Positions 8,032 to 16,243 of a stretch of DNA of 64,000 nucleotides are shown piece by piece (within the stretch, counting starts at the first letter, position 1; every line of letters starts with the position of its first letter). The DNA comes from JBCCOW01 sp039025855 (GTDB lineage: Bacteria; Planctomycetota; Phycisphaerae; Phycisphaerales; Phycisphaeraceae), in contig JBCCNL010000001.1 of NCBI GenBank assembly GCA_039025855.1, positions 62,001 to 126,000 on the forward strand, given 5' to 3'. Both the position numbers and the translations under genes were made by a program. The notes under the pieces were generated by a model. The model was not told where the DNA came from, ran no database searches, and saw nothing but the letters and a program-made list of their open reading frames with translations.

Positions 8032-9755
8032 GCCGCCGCCTCCGCATCGGTCCGCTGCCGATCGCGGATCGCCATTAGGCGCGGCATGACTTCGCCGATC
8101 GCCCGGGTGCCGTTCGCCGTACCGCCAAACGCGTCGTGCAGTGTCCGGTACAGCTCGAACAGCTCCGCGTAGACCGCAACCGCTGCGGGGTCTGGCTCGT
8201 AGACCCGGTTCTTCTGGCCCGTCATCGCCGCCTGCGCCTCGGCCACGGACACGTGCACCCCACCCACGACCGACCCGAAGATCGCCGCTCCCAAGGCGCA
8301 CGTCTCCGCCGACCGGCTGACCAGCATCGGGCGGTTCAGCACATCCGCGTACACCTGCATCACGAACGGCGACTTCTCCGCGATCCCGCCGCAGTTCACC
8401 ACGCGGTCGATGGTCACGCCGTACGCCTCGAAGCGGTTCACGATGGTCAGCGCACCGAACGCGGTGGCCTCGACCGCGGCGCGATACGCCTCTGCCGCCG
8501 TGGTGTGCAGCGACTGCCCGACGAGCAGCCCCGACAGGCGTGGGTTGACCAGCACCGTCCGGTTGCCATTGTTCCAGTCCAGCATCAACAGGCCGCTGGC
8601 GCCAGGCGCAAGGCGTTGGGCGCCCTCGGTCAGCGCCGCGTGGACCTCATCCGACGACCCCGCAGGGCCGAACTGCCGGGCCACCCAACCAAACAGATCG
8701 CCCACCGCCGATTGCCCCGCCTCGAGCCCGTACGCGTCGGCGACCACGGACCCGGGCACGACCCCGCAGAGCCCGGGGATGTCGCCCAACGGCTGCGACT
8801 CATCGATCGGCCAGGTCGTGATGTCGCACGTGCTGGTCCCCATGATCTTGACCAGCGTCCCTGGTGCGACGCCGGCCCCAACGGCGCCGTGGTGGGCGTC
8901 GAACGCCCCGGCCGCGACCTGTATCCCATTCGGCAGTCCGCACCGCTCGGCCACCGCTTCGGTCAGTCGCCCCGCCGGCTCACTCGACGGCACCGCGGTC
9001 TCGTACAACCGGCCACGCAGCTCGGCCAGCTTCGGGTCGAGTGCCGCGAGGAAGTCTTCGCTCGGCAAGCCGCCCCACGCCGGGTGGAACATCGCCTTGT
9101 GCCCCGCCGCACAGATGCCCCGCACCAGCTGATCCGGGTGCGTTCGGCCACACGCATACGCAGGCACCCAGTCCGCCAGCTCGACCCACGAATGCGCCGC
9201 GGCAAACACCTCCGGCGCAACCCGCAGGCACTTGAGCACCTTCGCCCAGAACCACTCCGAAGAATAGACCCCGCCGCACTTGCTGAGATAAGGCTCGCCC
9301 CGTGACTCCGCCAAGGCTGTGATCTCCGCCGCCTCGGCGTGGGCGGTGTGATCTTTCCAGAGCCAAGCCTGTGCCGCCAATACACCCTTGAACCGCGGCG
9401 TCATGCCCAGCGGAACCCCCTCGGCGTCCACGGGCATGGGTGTCGATCCGGTCGTGTCGACACCGAGCCCCACAACCCGATCCGCACTAAACGCACTGTC
9501 GGCTTGTGCTGCGTTGATCGCACCAAGCACACTTTGCTCGAAGCCCACGACGTAGTCACCCGGATGCTGCCGCGCAAGGTCGGGCTGGCTCGGGTCCAAC
9601 AGGATGCCCGCGTCGCCGCTGGGGTAAGCCACCACATGGGACGCGACCTCCCGCCCGTCAGCGCAGTCGACTACCAACGCGCGGGCCGAGTTGCTCCCGA
9701 AGTCCACGCCAATCGCGAACGCGGTGCTGGGGGATGGGGTGGATGGATCGGGCAT
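8028..9755 (-). CDS. araB: Ribulokinase
   Basis: This FGGY-family sugar kinase of 575 residues phosphorylates L-ribulose with ATP. The N-terminal actin-like nucleotide fold begins IGVDFGSNSARALVVD, and VVGLGVDTTGSTPMPVD, WLWKDHTAHAEA and GGVYSSEWFWAK are characteristic of AraB rather than xylulokinase or glycerol kinase. The C-terminal half carries IMGTSTCDI and NCGGIAEKSPFVMQVYADVL. A GAGG ribosome-binding site sits about seven bases before the ATG. It lies 69 bp downstream of the GH4 gene on the same strand, and its stop overlaps the araD start. Confidence 0.95.
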   Translation of the reverse strand: MPDPSTPSPSTAFAIGVDFGSNSARALVVDCADGREVASHVVAYPSGDAGILLDPSQPDLARQHPGDYVVGFEQSVLGAINAAQADSAFSADRVVGLGVDTTGSTPMPVDAEGVPLGMTPRFKGVLAAQAWLWKDHTAHAEAAEITALAESRGEPYLSKCGGVYSSEWFWAKVLKCLRVAPEVFAAAHSWVELADWVPAYACGRTHPDQLVRGICAAGHKAMFHPAWGGLPSEDFLAALDPKLAELRGRLYETAVPSSEPAGRLTEAVAERCGLPNGIQVAAGAFDAHHGAVGAGVAPGTLVKIMGTSTCDITTWPIDESQPLGDIPGLCGVVPGSVVADAYGLEAGQSAVGDLFGWVARQFGPAGSSDEVHAALTEGAQRLAPGASGLLMLDWNNGNRTVLVNPRLSGLLVGQSLHTTAAEAYRAAVEATAFGALTIVNRFEAYGVTIDRVVNCGGIAEKSPFVMQVYADVLNRPMLVSRSAETCALGAAIFGSVVGGVHVSVAEAQAAMTGQKNRVYEPDPAAVAVYAELFELYRTLHDAFGGTANGTRAIGEVMPRLMAIRDRQRTDAEAAA

Positions 9756-9824
9756 ACGGGCCTCGGTCGGAGATCAGAAACTGGAAGCGGATGGGGGATA
9801 GAGAAAGGGTCGATCGCCTGGCGC

Positions 9825-11450
9825 TTATGCCGCTGAGCGTTTGCGCTTGCCGGCAGCCTGGCCCGCGCCCTTGTCGCGGTCCTGGCCCTTGTCGGCGGCC
9901 ATCACGTTGGACTTGCTCTTGCGGAGTTGGGCGACCGACTTGACCTTCTGCCGGGTCGCGCCGGCCCCGTTCTTCGACCCGCTCGGCGTCTTGACGGTCG
10001 GGCTCTTGAGCCGCTTCGCCGCCGCGTCGAACTCGGCCTTGGCGTAGTTGGGCAGCCACGGCTTCTGAGCCACCAGCATCTCGTCGGTCATCTGCCAGAC
10101 CTCGTCGGGGCTGCACACCGCGCCGACCAGCGGGTCGTGGAGCATCGCCTGTTTCAGCAGCGTCACGTCGCCGGCCACCGCGGCGTCCTTGGCCATCCGC
10201 TGCACGTTGATCGACGCGGTGCAGGTCGCGGCGCAGGCCTGCGGCAGTGTGTGGCCTTCCATCATGTGGAAGCCGGTCCGGTCGACATAGCCCGGGCCCT
10301 CGACGACGCAGTCGTCGGCGAGGTTGGTGACGATCCCCCCGTTGCGGAGGTTGAAGTGGCCGCGGTAGGGCCTGCCGGTTTCTCGGGCCTCGATGATGTA
10401 CGAGCCGTGCTCGCTGCTGCGCTCCCAGGTATCCAGCGGCTGACCGGCTTCGCCGAGCCATTTGGGGAAATCGGTCTCAAACCAGTTTCGGCCCTCGGTG
10501 CAGACCCGCAGGTACCCGCCGGTCTCGCCATTGATCCACGAGTTGAGCGAGATCCAGTTCTTGATCTCACGCGGCCGCTTGCGGTACCAGGGCAGGTACT
10601 CGCTGAGGTGGCCGTTGCTCTCGGTGCTGTAGAGCCCGAACCGGCGGAGCACGTCGATGCGGACCTTCTCGGTCTCCGACAACGCATCGTGCGCCTCGAA
10701 CGCGGCGAGCAGTTCGTCGGGGCCGACCTCCCGACCCTTGTAGAGCACCTTGGTGTACCAGGTCTGGTGGTTGATCCCGACACAGACGATGTCAACAAGC
10801 TCGCGGTGTGGCACCTTCGTCTCGCCATACTGGCCGATGTAGCCGGAGTCGTCGGCGTCGCCGTGGTAGTGCGCGAGCGCGGTGGCGATCTGCTTCCAGC
10901 CACCCTCGACACCATGGCAGAGGCCAACGGTCGGGATGGCCTCCCCCGCGTCGCAAGCGTCGAGCGCGGCCCAGGTGTTCATAGCCATCGGGTTGGCGTA
11001 ATTGAGGAACAACATCTCGCCGGCGCGTGAGGCGTTGCCGACCTCCTTGGCGTCTTTGAGGAAAGCGAGCACCTGCGGGATGTTGCGTTGGCCGTACATG
11101 ATCCCGCCGGCACACAGTGTGTCACCCACGCATTGATCAACGCCGTACTTCAGCGGGATATCGATGTCGGTGGCGAAGGCTTCAAGGCCCCCAATGCGGG
11201 TGCAGTTGATGACGTAGTCGGCACCCTCGAGAGCTCTTCGGCGGTTGACGGAACTGGTCACCTTCGCGGGCAGCTTGTTGGCCTTGATGTCCTTCTTCAG
11301 AAGCTGCGCAACCATCGACAGGTTGTCACGGTTGATGTCGTGCAGGGCGAAGACGGTGTCCTGCAACTCGGGGACAATGAGCAGGTCCTGGGCGAGCCGA
11401 CGGCAGAAGCCAACGGAGCCGGCACCGATGAATGCAACGCGGATGGGCAT
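9825..11450 (-). CDS. GH4 NAD-dependent glycosidase, CHG subgroup (alpha-glucuronidase/galacturonidase-like), with basic C-terminal tail
   Basis: GH4 enzymes cleave glycosides by an NAD- and metal-dependent redox mechanism. The protein has 541 residues. IGAGSVGF near residue 8 is the dinucleotide-binding loop; Cys178-His179 in GLCHGVEGG and INHQTWY (His228) supply the metal site. In GH4 the residue after CH tracks specificity: CHS marks alpha-galactosidases, CHE alpha-glucosidases and CHG alpha-glucuronidases (recalled family knowledge). An alpha-uronidase is therefore more likely than MelA. The last ~60 residues, rich in Lys, Gly, Ala and Arg and ending GKRKRSAA, are an unusual basic tail absent from typical 430-480 aa relatives. 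The gene heads the ara operon and diverges from an AraC-type regulator. Confidence 0.85.
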   Translation of the reverse strand: MPIRVAFIGAGSVGFCRRLAQDLLIVPELQDTVFALHDINRDNLSMVAQLLKKDIKANKLPAKVTSSVNRRRALEGADYVINCTRIGGLEAFATDIDIPLKYGVDQCVGDTLCAGGIMYGQRNIPQVLAFLKDAKEVGNASRAGEMLFLNYANPMAMNTWAALDACDAGEAIPTVGLCHGVEGGWKQIATALAHYHGDADDSGYIGQYGETKVPHRELVDIVCVGINHQTWYTKVLYKGREVGPDELLAAFEAHDALSETEKVRIDVLRRFGLYSTESNGHLSEYLPWYRKRPREIKNWISLNSWINGETGGYLRVCTEGRNWFETDFPKWLGEAGQPLDTWERSSEHGSYIIEARETGRPYRGHFNLRNGGIVTNLADDCVVEGPGYVDRTGFHMMEGHTLPQACAATCTASINVQRMAKDAAVAGDVTLLKQAMLHDPLVGAVCSPDEVWQMTDEMLVAQKPWLPNYAKAEFDAAAKRLKSPTVKTPSGSKNGAGATRQKVKSVAQLRKSKSNVMAADKGQDRDKGAGQAAGKRKRSAA

Positions 11451-11528
11451 AGTAAGAGTCCTCTGCGGATAAGCCTTGTGTGCCCAGTTTAGATTGCTAT
11501 TTTTAAGCCAAAAGAGCATACTTTTGCC

Positions 11529-12437
11529 ATGTCGGGTATTTCTGTGCTTAGCTTGTGGGAGGGGGTGACGCTCGGCCGAACGCGGTCCCTGCTGCCGCCT
11601 CGGCTGGCGGTGCCGCTCTACGCGATGGTCGCCAGCGTGGGACGCGAACGGCGTCGTGGACCCGGCTACGACTGGGACGGCCGACGCCGGGGGCCCTCGC
11701 CCTTCGCACTGATCCAGCACACGTTCGACGGACGCGGAAAACTGATCTACGAACGCCAGACCCGGGAAGTCACCGCCGGGCAGACGATGCTGCTGACCTT
11801 CCCGCACGATCACCGCTACACGACTTGGCCCGGCCAGGCGTGGGACTTCGGCTATCTGGTGCTGCACGGCCGAGAAGTCATGCGGCTCATGAAGAGCCTC
11901 GTCGCGGCACAGGGCCCGGTCGTTCGACTCAGCGAACACGCCCTGTCTGAGCTGGCCGCTGTGTCGATCGAGCTGCTGATGGAAACGCAGGCCAACGAGG
12001 CCTCCATGGCAGGCCACGTTTCCGCTCTGGCTTACCGGGCCGTCACAGCGCTCTTGGACGACCTGGTCGGACCCGCCTCATCATCCGTCGAGAACGCCCC
12101 CAGCTGGCTGCAGCCCGTGATGAACCGTATCGAAACCGGCGAACCCGACGGCACCCCATGCCGGCTGACGGTCAATGAGCTCGCACGCCTGGCCGGGCTC
12201 AGCCGGTGGCATTTCACACGACAGTTCGATCGGCATGTGGGCTCCCCGCCTGCCGCCTATCTGCTGCGCCGCCGCCTCGACTATGCCGCGCAGCAACTGC
12301 ACAGCACGGATCGAGCCATCAAGGCCATCGCCATCGATGCGGGCTTCCCCGACCCCAGCTACTTCGCCAAAGTCTTCGCCCGCCACTTCAAGGTCAGCCC
12401 CAGCGCGTTCCGCGGCACGGGCATGTACCGCCAGTAA
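11529..12437 (+). CDS. AraC-family transcriptional regulator
   Basis: The protein has 302 residues. The N-terminal half is an AraC-type cupin ligand-binding domain (TREVTAGQTMLLTFPHDHRY). Two helix-turn-helix motifs occupy the last ~100 residues: LTVNELARLAGLSRWHFTRQ and IKAIAIDAGFPDPSYFAKVF, followed by the usual HFKVSPSAFR end. It is transcribed divergently from the GH4-araBDA operon across 78 bp, the normal arrangement for a regulator and its target, so control of that operon is a reasonable inference. The sensed sugar could be arabinose or an oligosaccharide. Confidence 0.9.
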   Translation: MSGISVLSLWEGVTLGRTRSLLPPRLAVPLYAMVASVGRERRRGPGYDWDGRRRGPSPFALIQHTFDGRGKLIYERQTREVTAGQTMLLTFPHDHRYTTWPGQAWDFGYLVLHGREVMRLMKSLVAAQGPVVRLSEHALSELAAVSIELLMETQANEASMAGHVSALAYRAVTALLDDLVGPASSSVENAPSWLQPVMNRIETGEPDGTPCRLTVNELARLAGLSRWHFTRQFDRHVGSPPAAYLLRRRLDYAAQQLHSTDRAIKAIAIDAGFPDPSYFAKVFARHFKVSPSAFRGTGMYRQ

Positions 12438-12552
12438 GCCGGGCCTGAGCAGTACGGTCCAGCCGCACAACCCGCCGGCGATCGCCCCAGCCCCAATCCA
12501 CCACTTCAGATGGAGCCGATACACCTCGATATGAACTTATATTGACTTTTAA

Positions 12553-12580
12553 TTGACACTAATCAAAATCAGTTTATACT
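12553..12580 (+). promoter_or_regulatory. Strong sigma-70-like promoter for the PEP-CTERM gene at 12707
   Basis: TTGACA (12553-12558), a 16-bp spacer and TATACT (12575-12580) match the consensus closely, and the area is very AT-rich against the high-GC background. A second TTGACT lies at 12542. The promoter would produce a leader of about 120 nt before the start codon. Confidence 0.65.
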
Positions 12581-12706
12581 TGTGCCACTGCTGCCCAGTA
12601 GGTTCAAGCGATGTCACTTCCTGGCGGCAGCGATATGCCGGCCTCGTGCTTCTGGTGACGCGGGGCGTGCTCGGTGCGATCTTGTGCTCTTATCTGGAGG
12701 TTAATC

Positions 12707-13357
12707 ATGAAATTACGGAATATGCTGAATACCTTGACCGGTTGTGCCGCGCTCACCCTTACAGGCAATGCGTTCGGTGCGGTGGCGGGCGATGTGTTCT
12801 TATTTGAAGACACCAATGAACTAAACTTCGACTTCCAGGCCACCGGTGATGGCAACATCGGGTTCTTCGCCGACCCCGCGGTGCCGTCGCTCACCGCGAA
12901 TGTAATCACCACCACCATCGCCGATGGGTTCAGCGGGACAGCGGACACCGGCATCGATGTGACCATCAGCGGCGTCGGCGGCGACGTGTTTTCCGGGTTT
13001 GGCGGGGCGATCGGTGTGATTGATGAGGGGCTCGTGCTCGGCGAATCGCTCGTGTTTACGTTCGATGCTCCGATGCTGATTCTGGGGTCGAACGCGTTCT
13101 TCGCCGGGCCCAACACGCTGACGTTTACCGCTGGCGGAGGCCAGGTCGGGTCGATCACCGCAGACAACACCAGCGCGGGCCTGTTGAACACGCCGATCTC
13201 GCTCGGTGCCAACGAGACACTGACCCTGAGCGTGTCGAACGCGACCCCGGTGTTCCTCAATGACCTGCTCGTAGTCGTGCCCGAGCCGGCCTCCGGGCTA
13301 TTGGTCGGTGCCGGCGCACTGCTGCTGTGCGGCCGACGGCGGTTCTCGGATTCCTGA
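12707..13357 (+). CDS. PEP-CTERM exported protein
   Basis: This 216-residue exported protein of unknown function has a signal peptide MKLRNMLNTLTGCAALTLTG ending near GNAFGA. The mature part is Gly/Thr/Ala-rich with repeated beta strands (TADTGIDVTISGVGGDVFSG, GESLVFTF). It ends in a PEP-CTERM tail: VVPEPASGLLVGAGALLLCG then RRR. PEP-CTERM tails are recognised and cut by exosortases; none is encoded here. The ATG at 12707 has an ideal GGAGG site (tctggaggttaatc). With its own promoter and a hairpin terminator it appears monocistronic. Confidence 0.85.
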   Translation: MKLRNMLNTLTGCAALTLTGNAFGAVAGDVFLFEDTNELNFDFQATGDGNIGFFADPAVPSLTANVITTTIADGFSGTADTGIDVTISGVGGDVFSGFGGAIGVIDEGLVLGESLVFTFDAPMLILGSNAFFAGPNTLTFTAGGGQVGSITADNTSAGLLNTPISLGANETLTLSVSNATPVFLNDLLVVVPEPASGLLVGAGALLLCGRRRFSDS

Positions 13358-13375
13358 AACAGAGAGACGGACGGC

Positions 13376-13407
13376 GCCCGTTTGCGGAAACGCATCGGGC
13401 CCCTTTT
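13376..13407 (+). terminator. Rho-independent terminator-like hairpin
   Basis: The arm GCCCG (13376-13380) pairs with CGGGC (13396-13400). Inside it TGCG-GAAA-CGCA (13383-13394) forms a perfect GNRA-loop hairpin, and CCCTTTT follows. It lies between the PEP-CTERM stop and the next regulator. Confidence 0.6.
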
Positions 13408-13424
13408 CCAGCGATAGTGGACCC

Positions 13425-14606
13425 ATGAAGAAGCGTGCCATGACCACCCGTTCAGCCCCACCCACCCCACCCGCTCACGTCCTTGCAGCGGAGTACCCCA
13501 GCCGGGGTGCTGCCGAGGTTTTGGGTCAGCGGGTGTCGGAGCTCTTGCGGGGCGGCGCATATGGCGTGGGCGACCGGTTCTTGACCGATGACGAACTGGT
13601 CGAAGCCACGGGCCTGAGCCGGTCGACCGTCCGCCGAGCGTTGAGCGACCTGACCCGTGCGGGTTGGCTCGACCGACGGGCAGGACGCGGCACGTACGTG
13701 GGCCGGACCGAGGGCTCGGCCTTACCCGCCGCCACCCCACCGCTGGGGATGAATCAGACGATCCGTGTCGGGGTGCTTGCGTTCAGTGGGCACAACCCGG
13801 CGTACGACTGGCTGACCCCGCCGGTGCTGCGGGGCATGAACGAGGTCGCGTCGGTGCACGGTGTCCGCGTGGAGTTGACGCCCGGTTTCACGGGCAAGCT
13901 CTCCGAGGCGGCCGAGCGGCTGGACGCGGACCGGCCGGACGTGCTGATCAGCCTGTCGGATCGGCCGCGCGACGCGATGCTGCTCCGCCTGGCGTCGGAG
14001 CGTGGGGTGCGTTGCATGGTGATGGGCACGCCCTTCTCTGAGCTTGACCTGCCGCGGGTGTGCGAGGACAACCGAGGCGGCATGGCCCTGGCGGTGAAGC
14101 AGTTGGCGGAGCTGGGGCACGAACGGATCGGGCTGGTGATGCGGCGTTGGCCGGGCGGTTGGCTGTTCAAGCGGCACGAGCAGTGGCACGCGTCGCTCGA
14201 AGAGCTCGGGCTGGATCACGACGAATCGCTGATGCACTGGCTGCCGCTGGGCGACGCCGAGTTCAACAACGCCGCGTCGGTTGATGCGCTGCAGCAATGG
14301 ATCGAACGCGTCCGGCCCAGCGTGGTGCTGGGCGGTCACTACTCGCCGGCGCAGCACCTCGGCGAGCTCGTTCGGGCCGGCCGGCTGCGGGTCCCGGGGG
14401 ATGTCTCGGTGGCGTTGATCGACCAGCACCCAGAGGCCGAGTTCATGCTCGGCATGCGCCCGGCGTGTGTCGAACTCCCGCTGCAGGAGATGGGCCGGCG
14501 GGCGGCGGAGCTGTCGGTGGCCTGGTGTTCGGGTCAGGCCCCGCCTTCGCTCACCAAGCTGCCGATGAAGTGGAGTCCCGGACCCTCGCTGGCCCCGTCA
14601 TCATGA
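13425..14606 (+). CDS. GntR-HTH / LacI-effector-domain transcriptional regulator (AraR-like), second copy
   Basis: This 393-residue paralogue of the regulator at 3465-4673 has the same layout: a GntR winged helix (DDELVEATGLSRSTVRRALS, GWLDRRAGRGTYVG) and then a LacI-type sugar-binding domain (TIRVGVLAFSGHNPAYDWLT, HERIGLVMRR, PGDVSVALIDQHPEAEFMLG). The ATG at 13425 was chosen because coding similarity begins there; an ATG at 13440 is also possible. Its stop overlaps the start of the secreted YRETFP protein by ATGA, so regulator and target-like gene are translated together. Feedback control of the 13425-18511 operon is likely but inferred. Confidence 0.85.
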   Translation: MKKRAMTTRSAPPTPPAHVLAAEYPSRGAAEVLGQRVSELLRGGAYGVGDRFLTDDELVEATGLSRSTVRRALSDLTRAGWLDRRAGRGTYVGRTEGSALPAATPPLGMNQTIRVGVLAFSGHNPAYDWLTPPVLRGMNEVASVHGVRVELTPGFTGKLSEAAERLDADRPDVLISLSDRPRDAMLLRLASERGVRCMVMGTPFSELDLPRVCEDNRGGMALAVKQLAELGHERIGLVMRRWPGGWLFKRHEQWHASLEELGLDHDESLMHWLPLGDAEFNNAASVDALQQWIERVRPSVVLGGHYSPAQHLGELVRAGRLRVPGDVSVALIDQHPEAEFMLGMRPACVELPLQEMGRRAAELSVAWCSGQAPPSLTKLPMKWSPGPSLAPSS

Positions 14607-15385
14607 ACCGCATCCCGTCACCACATGCCGCTCCATGGCTGATGCTCTGCCTCGCCGGCTGTGCCACCGCGTTCGGCCTCGCGCCCGTCACCGCGGAAGA
14701 CGTGCTGTACCGCGAGACCTTCCCAAACGCGACCGGCGGCGGCAAGGCCCTGATCGACTACGGCTGGCGTTACCACCTCGGCCCCGAGGGATGGAACGAA
14801 AAAGACAACGCCGCGACACAGGGCCTTGTGAACGAAAACCGCGGCGCCTCGCCACAAGACGATCCCGTCGCCTCCGGCTCGACCGCCCGCAGCGACCGCG
14901 GCTTCGTCGTCAACGGCCTCGGCCCCAACGGCGACAACCCCGACGATTACTGGAACCAGATCACCCACTACGTCACCGATGAGTTCACGCTGGACCTCAA
15001 GCAGACCGAGCTGACCGCCTTCGCCTTCGACCTCGCGCTCAGCCAGCCCGATGCCGTGCGGGTCACCGCCAAAATCGACGGCCGGTGGTATGCCTCCAGG
15101 CAGACGTTCACCAGCCCGCCCATCCTGGGCTACGGGATCTACGGCGACTTCCACCGGCTCGCCAAACGCCACACCCTCGACCCCCGCGGCGCTGTCTGGC
15201 TCCCGCTCGGGTTCACCCCCAACGTCAGCCTCGGCCTCGACACCTCGCTCCCCGCCACCGCCCTGCCCCATGGCCGACTCGAAGCCTTCGGCCTCCTGCT
15301 CAAGCCCACCGGGTTCGAGGCGTTCGACACGTTCACCGTGCTCGGCAGACCCCGTACGGGTGTCGCAGACCAAGGACGACACTGA
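14603..15385 (+). CDS. Secreted YRETFP-family protein, copy B
   Basis: This 260-residue exported protein is paralogous to the one at 1780-2538 (shared YRETFP, SPQD, WYASRQTF, WLPLGFTP, AFDTFTV). Its leader contains LMLCLAGCATAF, a good lipobox (LAGC), so unlike copy A it may be a lipoprotein; cleavage at VTA/ED by signal peptidase I is the alternative. The body is predicted to be beta-rich. It is coupled by ATGA overlap to the upstream regulator and followed by a pseudopilin and a GH74-like protein. A role in capturing or sensing polysaccharide is inference only. Confidence 0.75.
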   Translation: MNRIPSPHAAPWLMLCLAGCATAFGLAPVTAEDVLYRETFPNATGGGKALIDYGWRYHLGPEGWNEKDNAATQGLVNENRGASPQDDPVASGSTARSDRGFVVNGLGPNGDNPDDYWNQITHYVTDEFTLDLKQTELTAFAFDLALSQPDAVRVTAKIDGRWYASRQTFTSPPILGYGIYGDFHRLAKRHTLDPRGAVWLPLGFTPNVSLGLDTSLPATALPHGRLEAFGLLLKPTGFEAFDTFTVLGRPRTGVADQGRH

Positions 15386-15448
15386 AGCTGTCCGATATTT
15401 CTTTCAGGGCTGCCACCACCCCCTGAGTTGCTTCACGGATCAACCGCC

Positions 15449-16243
15449 ATGACGCGCATCAACCCCAACCGCACCCGGCTTGCCTTCACGCTGATCGAAC
15501 TGCTGGTCGTGATCTCGATCATCGCGCTGCTCATCGCCATCCTGCTCCCGGTGCTCGGGGCCGCCCGCGTGGCAGCACGCGACGTCACCTGCCTGTCGAA
15601 CCTCCGTCAAATCGGTATCGCCACCTATGGCTACGAGACGGACAACGGCGTGCTCCCGGTCGGCATCACCTCGTTCACCCCGGACTACGAGGACTGGACG
15701 CTCACCCTTCCCGACTACTACCTCGGCGGCAGTTCCAGCCCCGGCTCATCGGAGGCGCGCGAGGAGTTTCTGCAGTGCCCGACCGCGACAGCGATCGTCC
15801 CCGGCGGGCCGAACCACTACAGCGCCCACCCTCGGCTGTTCCCCAATGTCTTGGCGGCCGACTTCGCGACCGGAGCGAACTTCACAACCATCTCCTCCGA
15901 CAGCGTCACGCGGACCTCAGAAGTGATCATGCTCGCTGACGGCGCACTGTCACTGCCGACCGAAAGCGGTGGACCCGGCAACCACGACGGCGGGACCGAG
16001 CCCCTGTTGTTCAACATCGACTCCAATCGCTACTTCTGGCAGGGCTTGGTGCTTGACCCAGGAGACAACCTGGATGATCCGGTTATCGACGGACCGAACG
16101 TCGATGGGATTGCGGGGTTCGGCCACTTGCGGTTCCGTCACGGCGGGGACGAAGTGCTCAACACCGTGTTTGTGGATGGACACGCCGAGGCGATCGGGCT
16201 GGGCGGGCTACAGATCAAGAACACCCGTCTGGAGCGGCCTTGA
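15449..16243 (+). CDS. Type IV pseudopilin-like protein with H-x9-DG C-terminus
   Basis: This 264-residue protein has a leader MTRINPNRTRLAFTLIELLV, a hydrophobic helix up to LLPVLGAAR, and a C-terminal FRHGGDEVLNTVFVDGHAEA (H-x9-DG). The residue before the cut site is Ala rather than the usual Gly (LA/FTLIE), so processing by prepilin peptidase may be altered or tolerant. It lies 63 bp after the YRETFP gene and its TGA is followed directly by the ATG of the GH74-like gene, so the three are one operon. Confidence 0.85.
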   Translation: MTRINPNRTRLAFTLIELLVVISIIALLIAILLPVLGAARVAARDVTCLSNLRQIGIATYGYETDNGVLPVGITSFTPDYEDWTLTLPDYYLGGSSSPGSSEAREEFLQCPTATAIVPGGPNHYSAHPRLFPNVLAADFATGANFTTISSDSVTRTSEVIMLADGALSLPTESGGPGNHDGGTEPLLFNIDSNRYFWQGLVLDPGDNLDDPVIDGPNVDGIAGFGHLRFRHGGDEVLNTVFVDGHAEAIGLGGLQIKNTRLERP

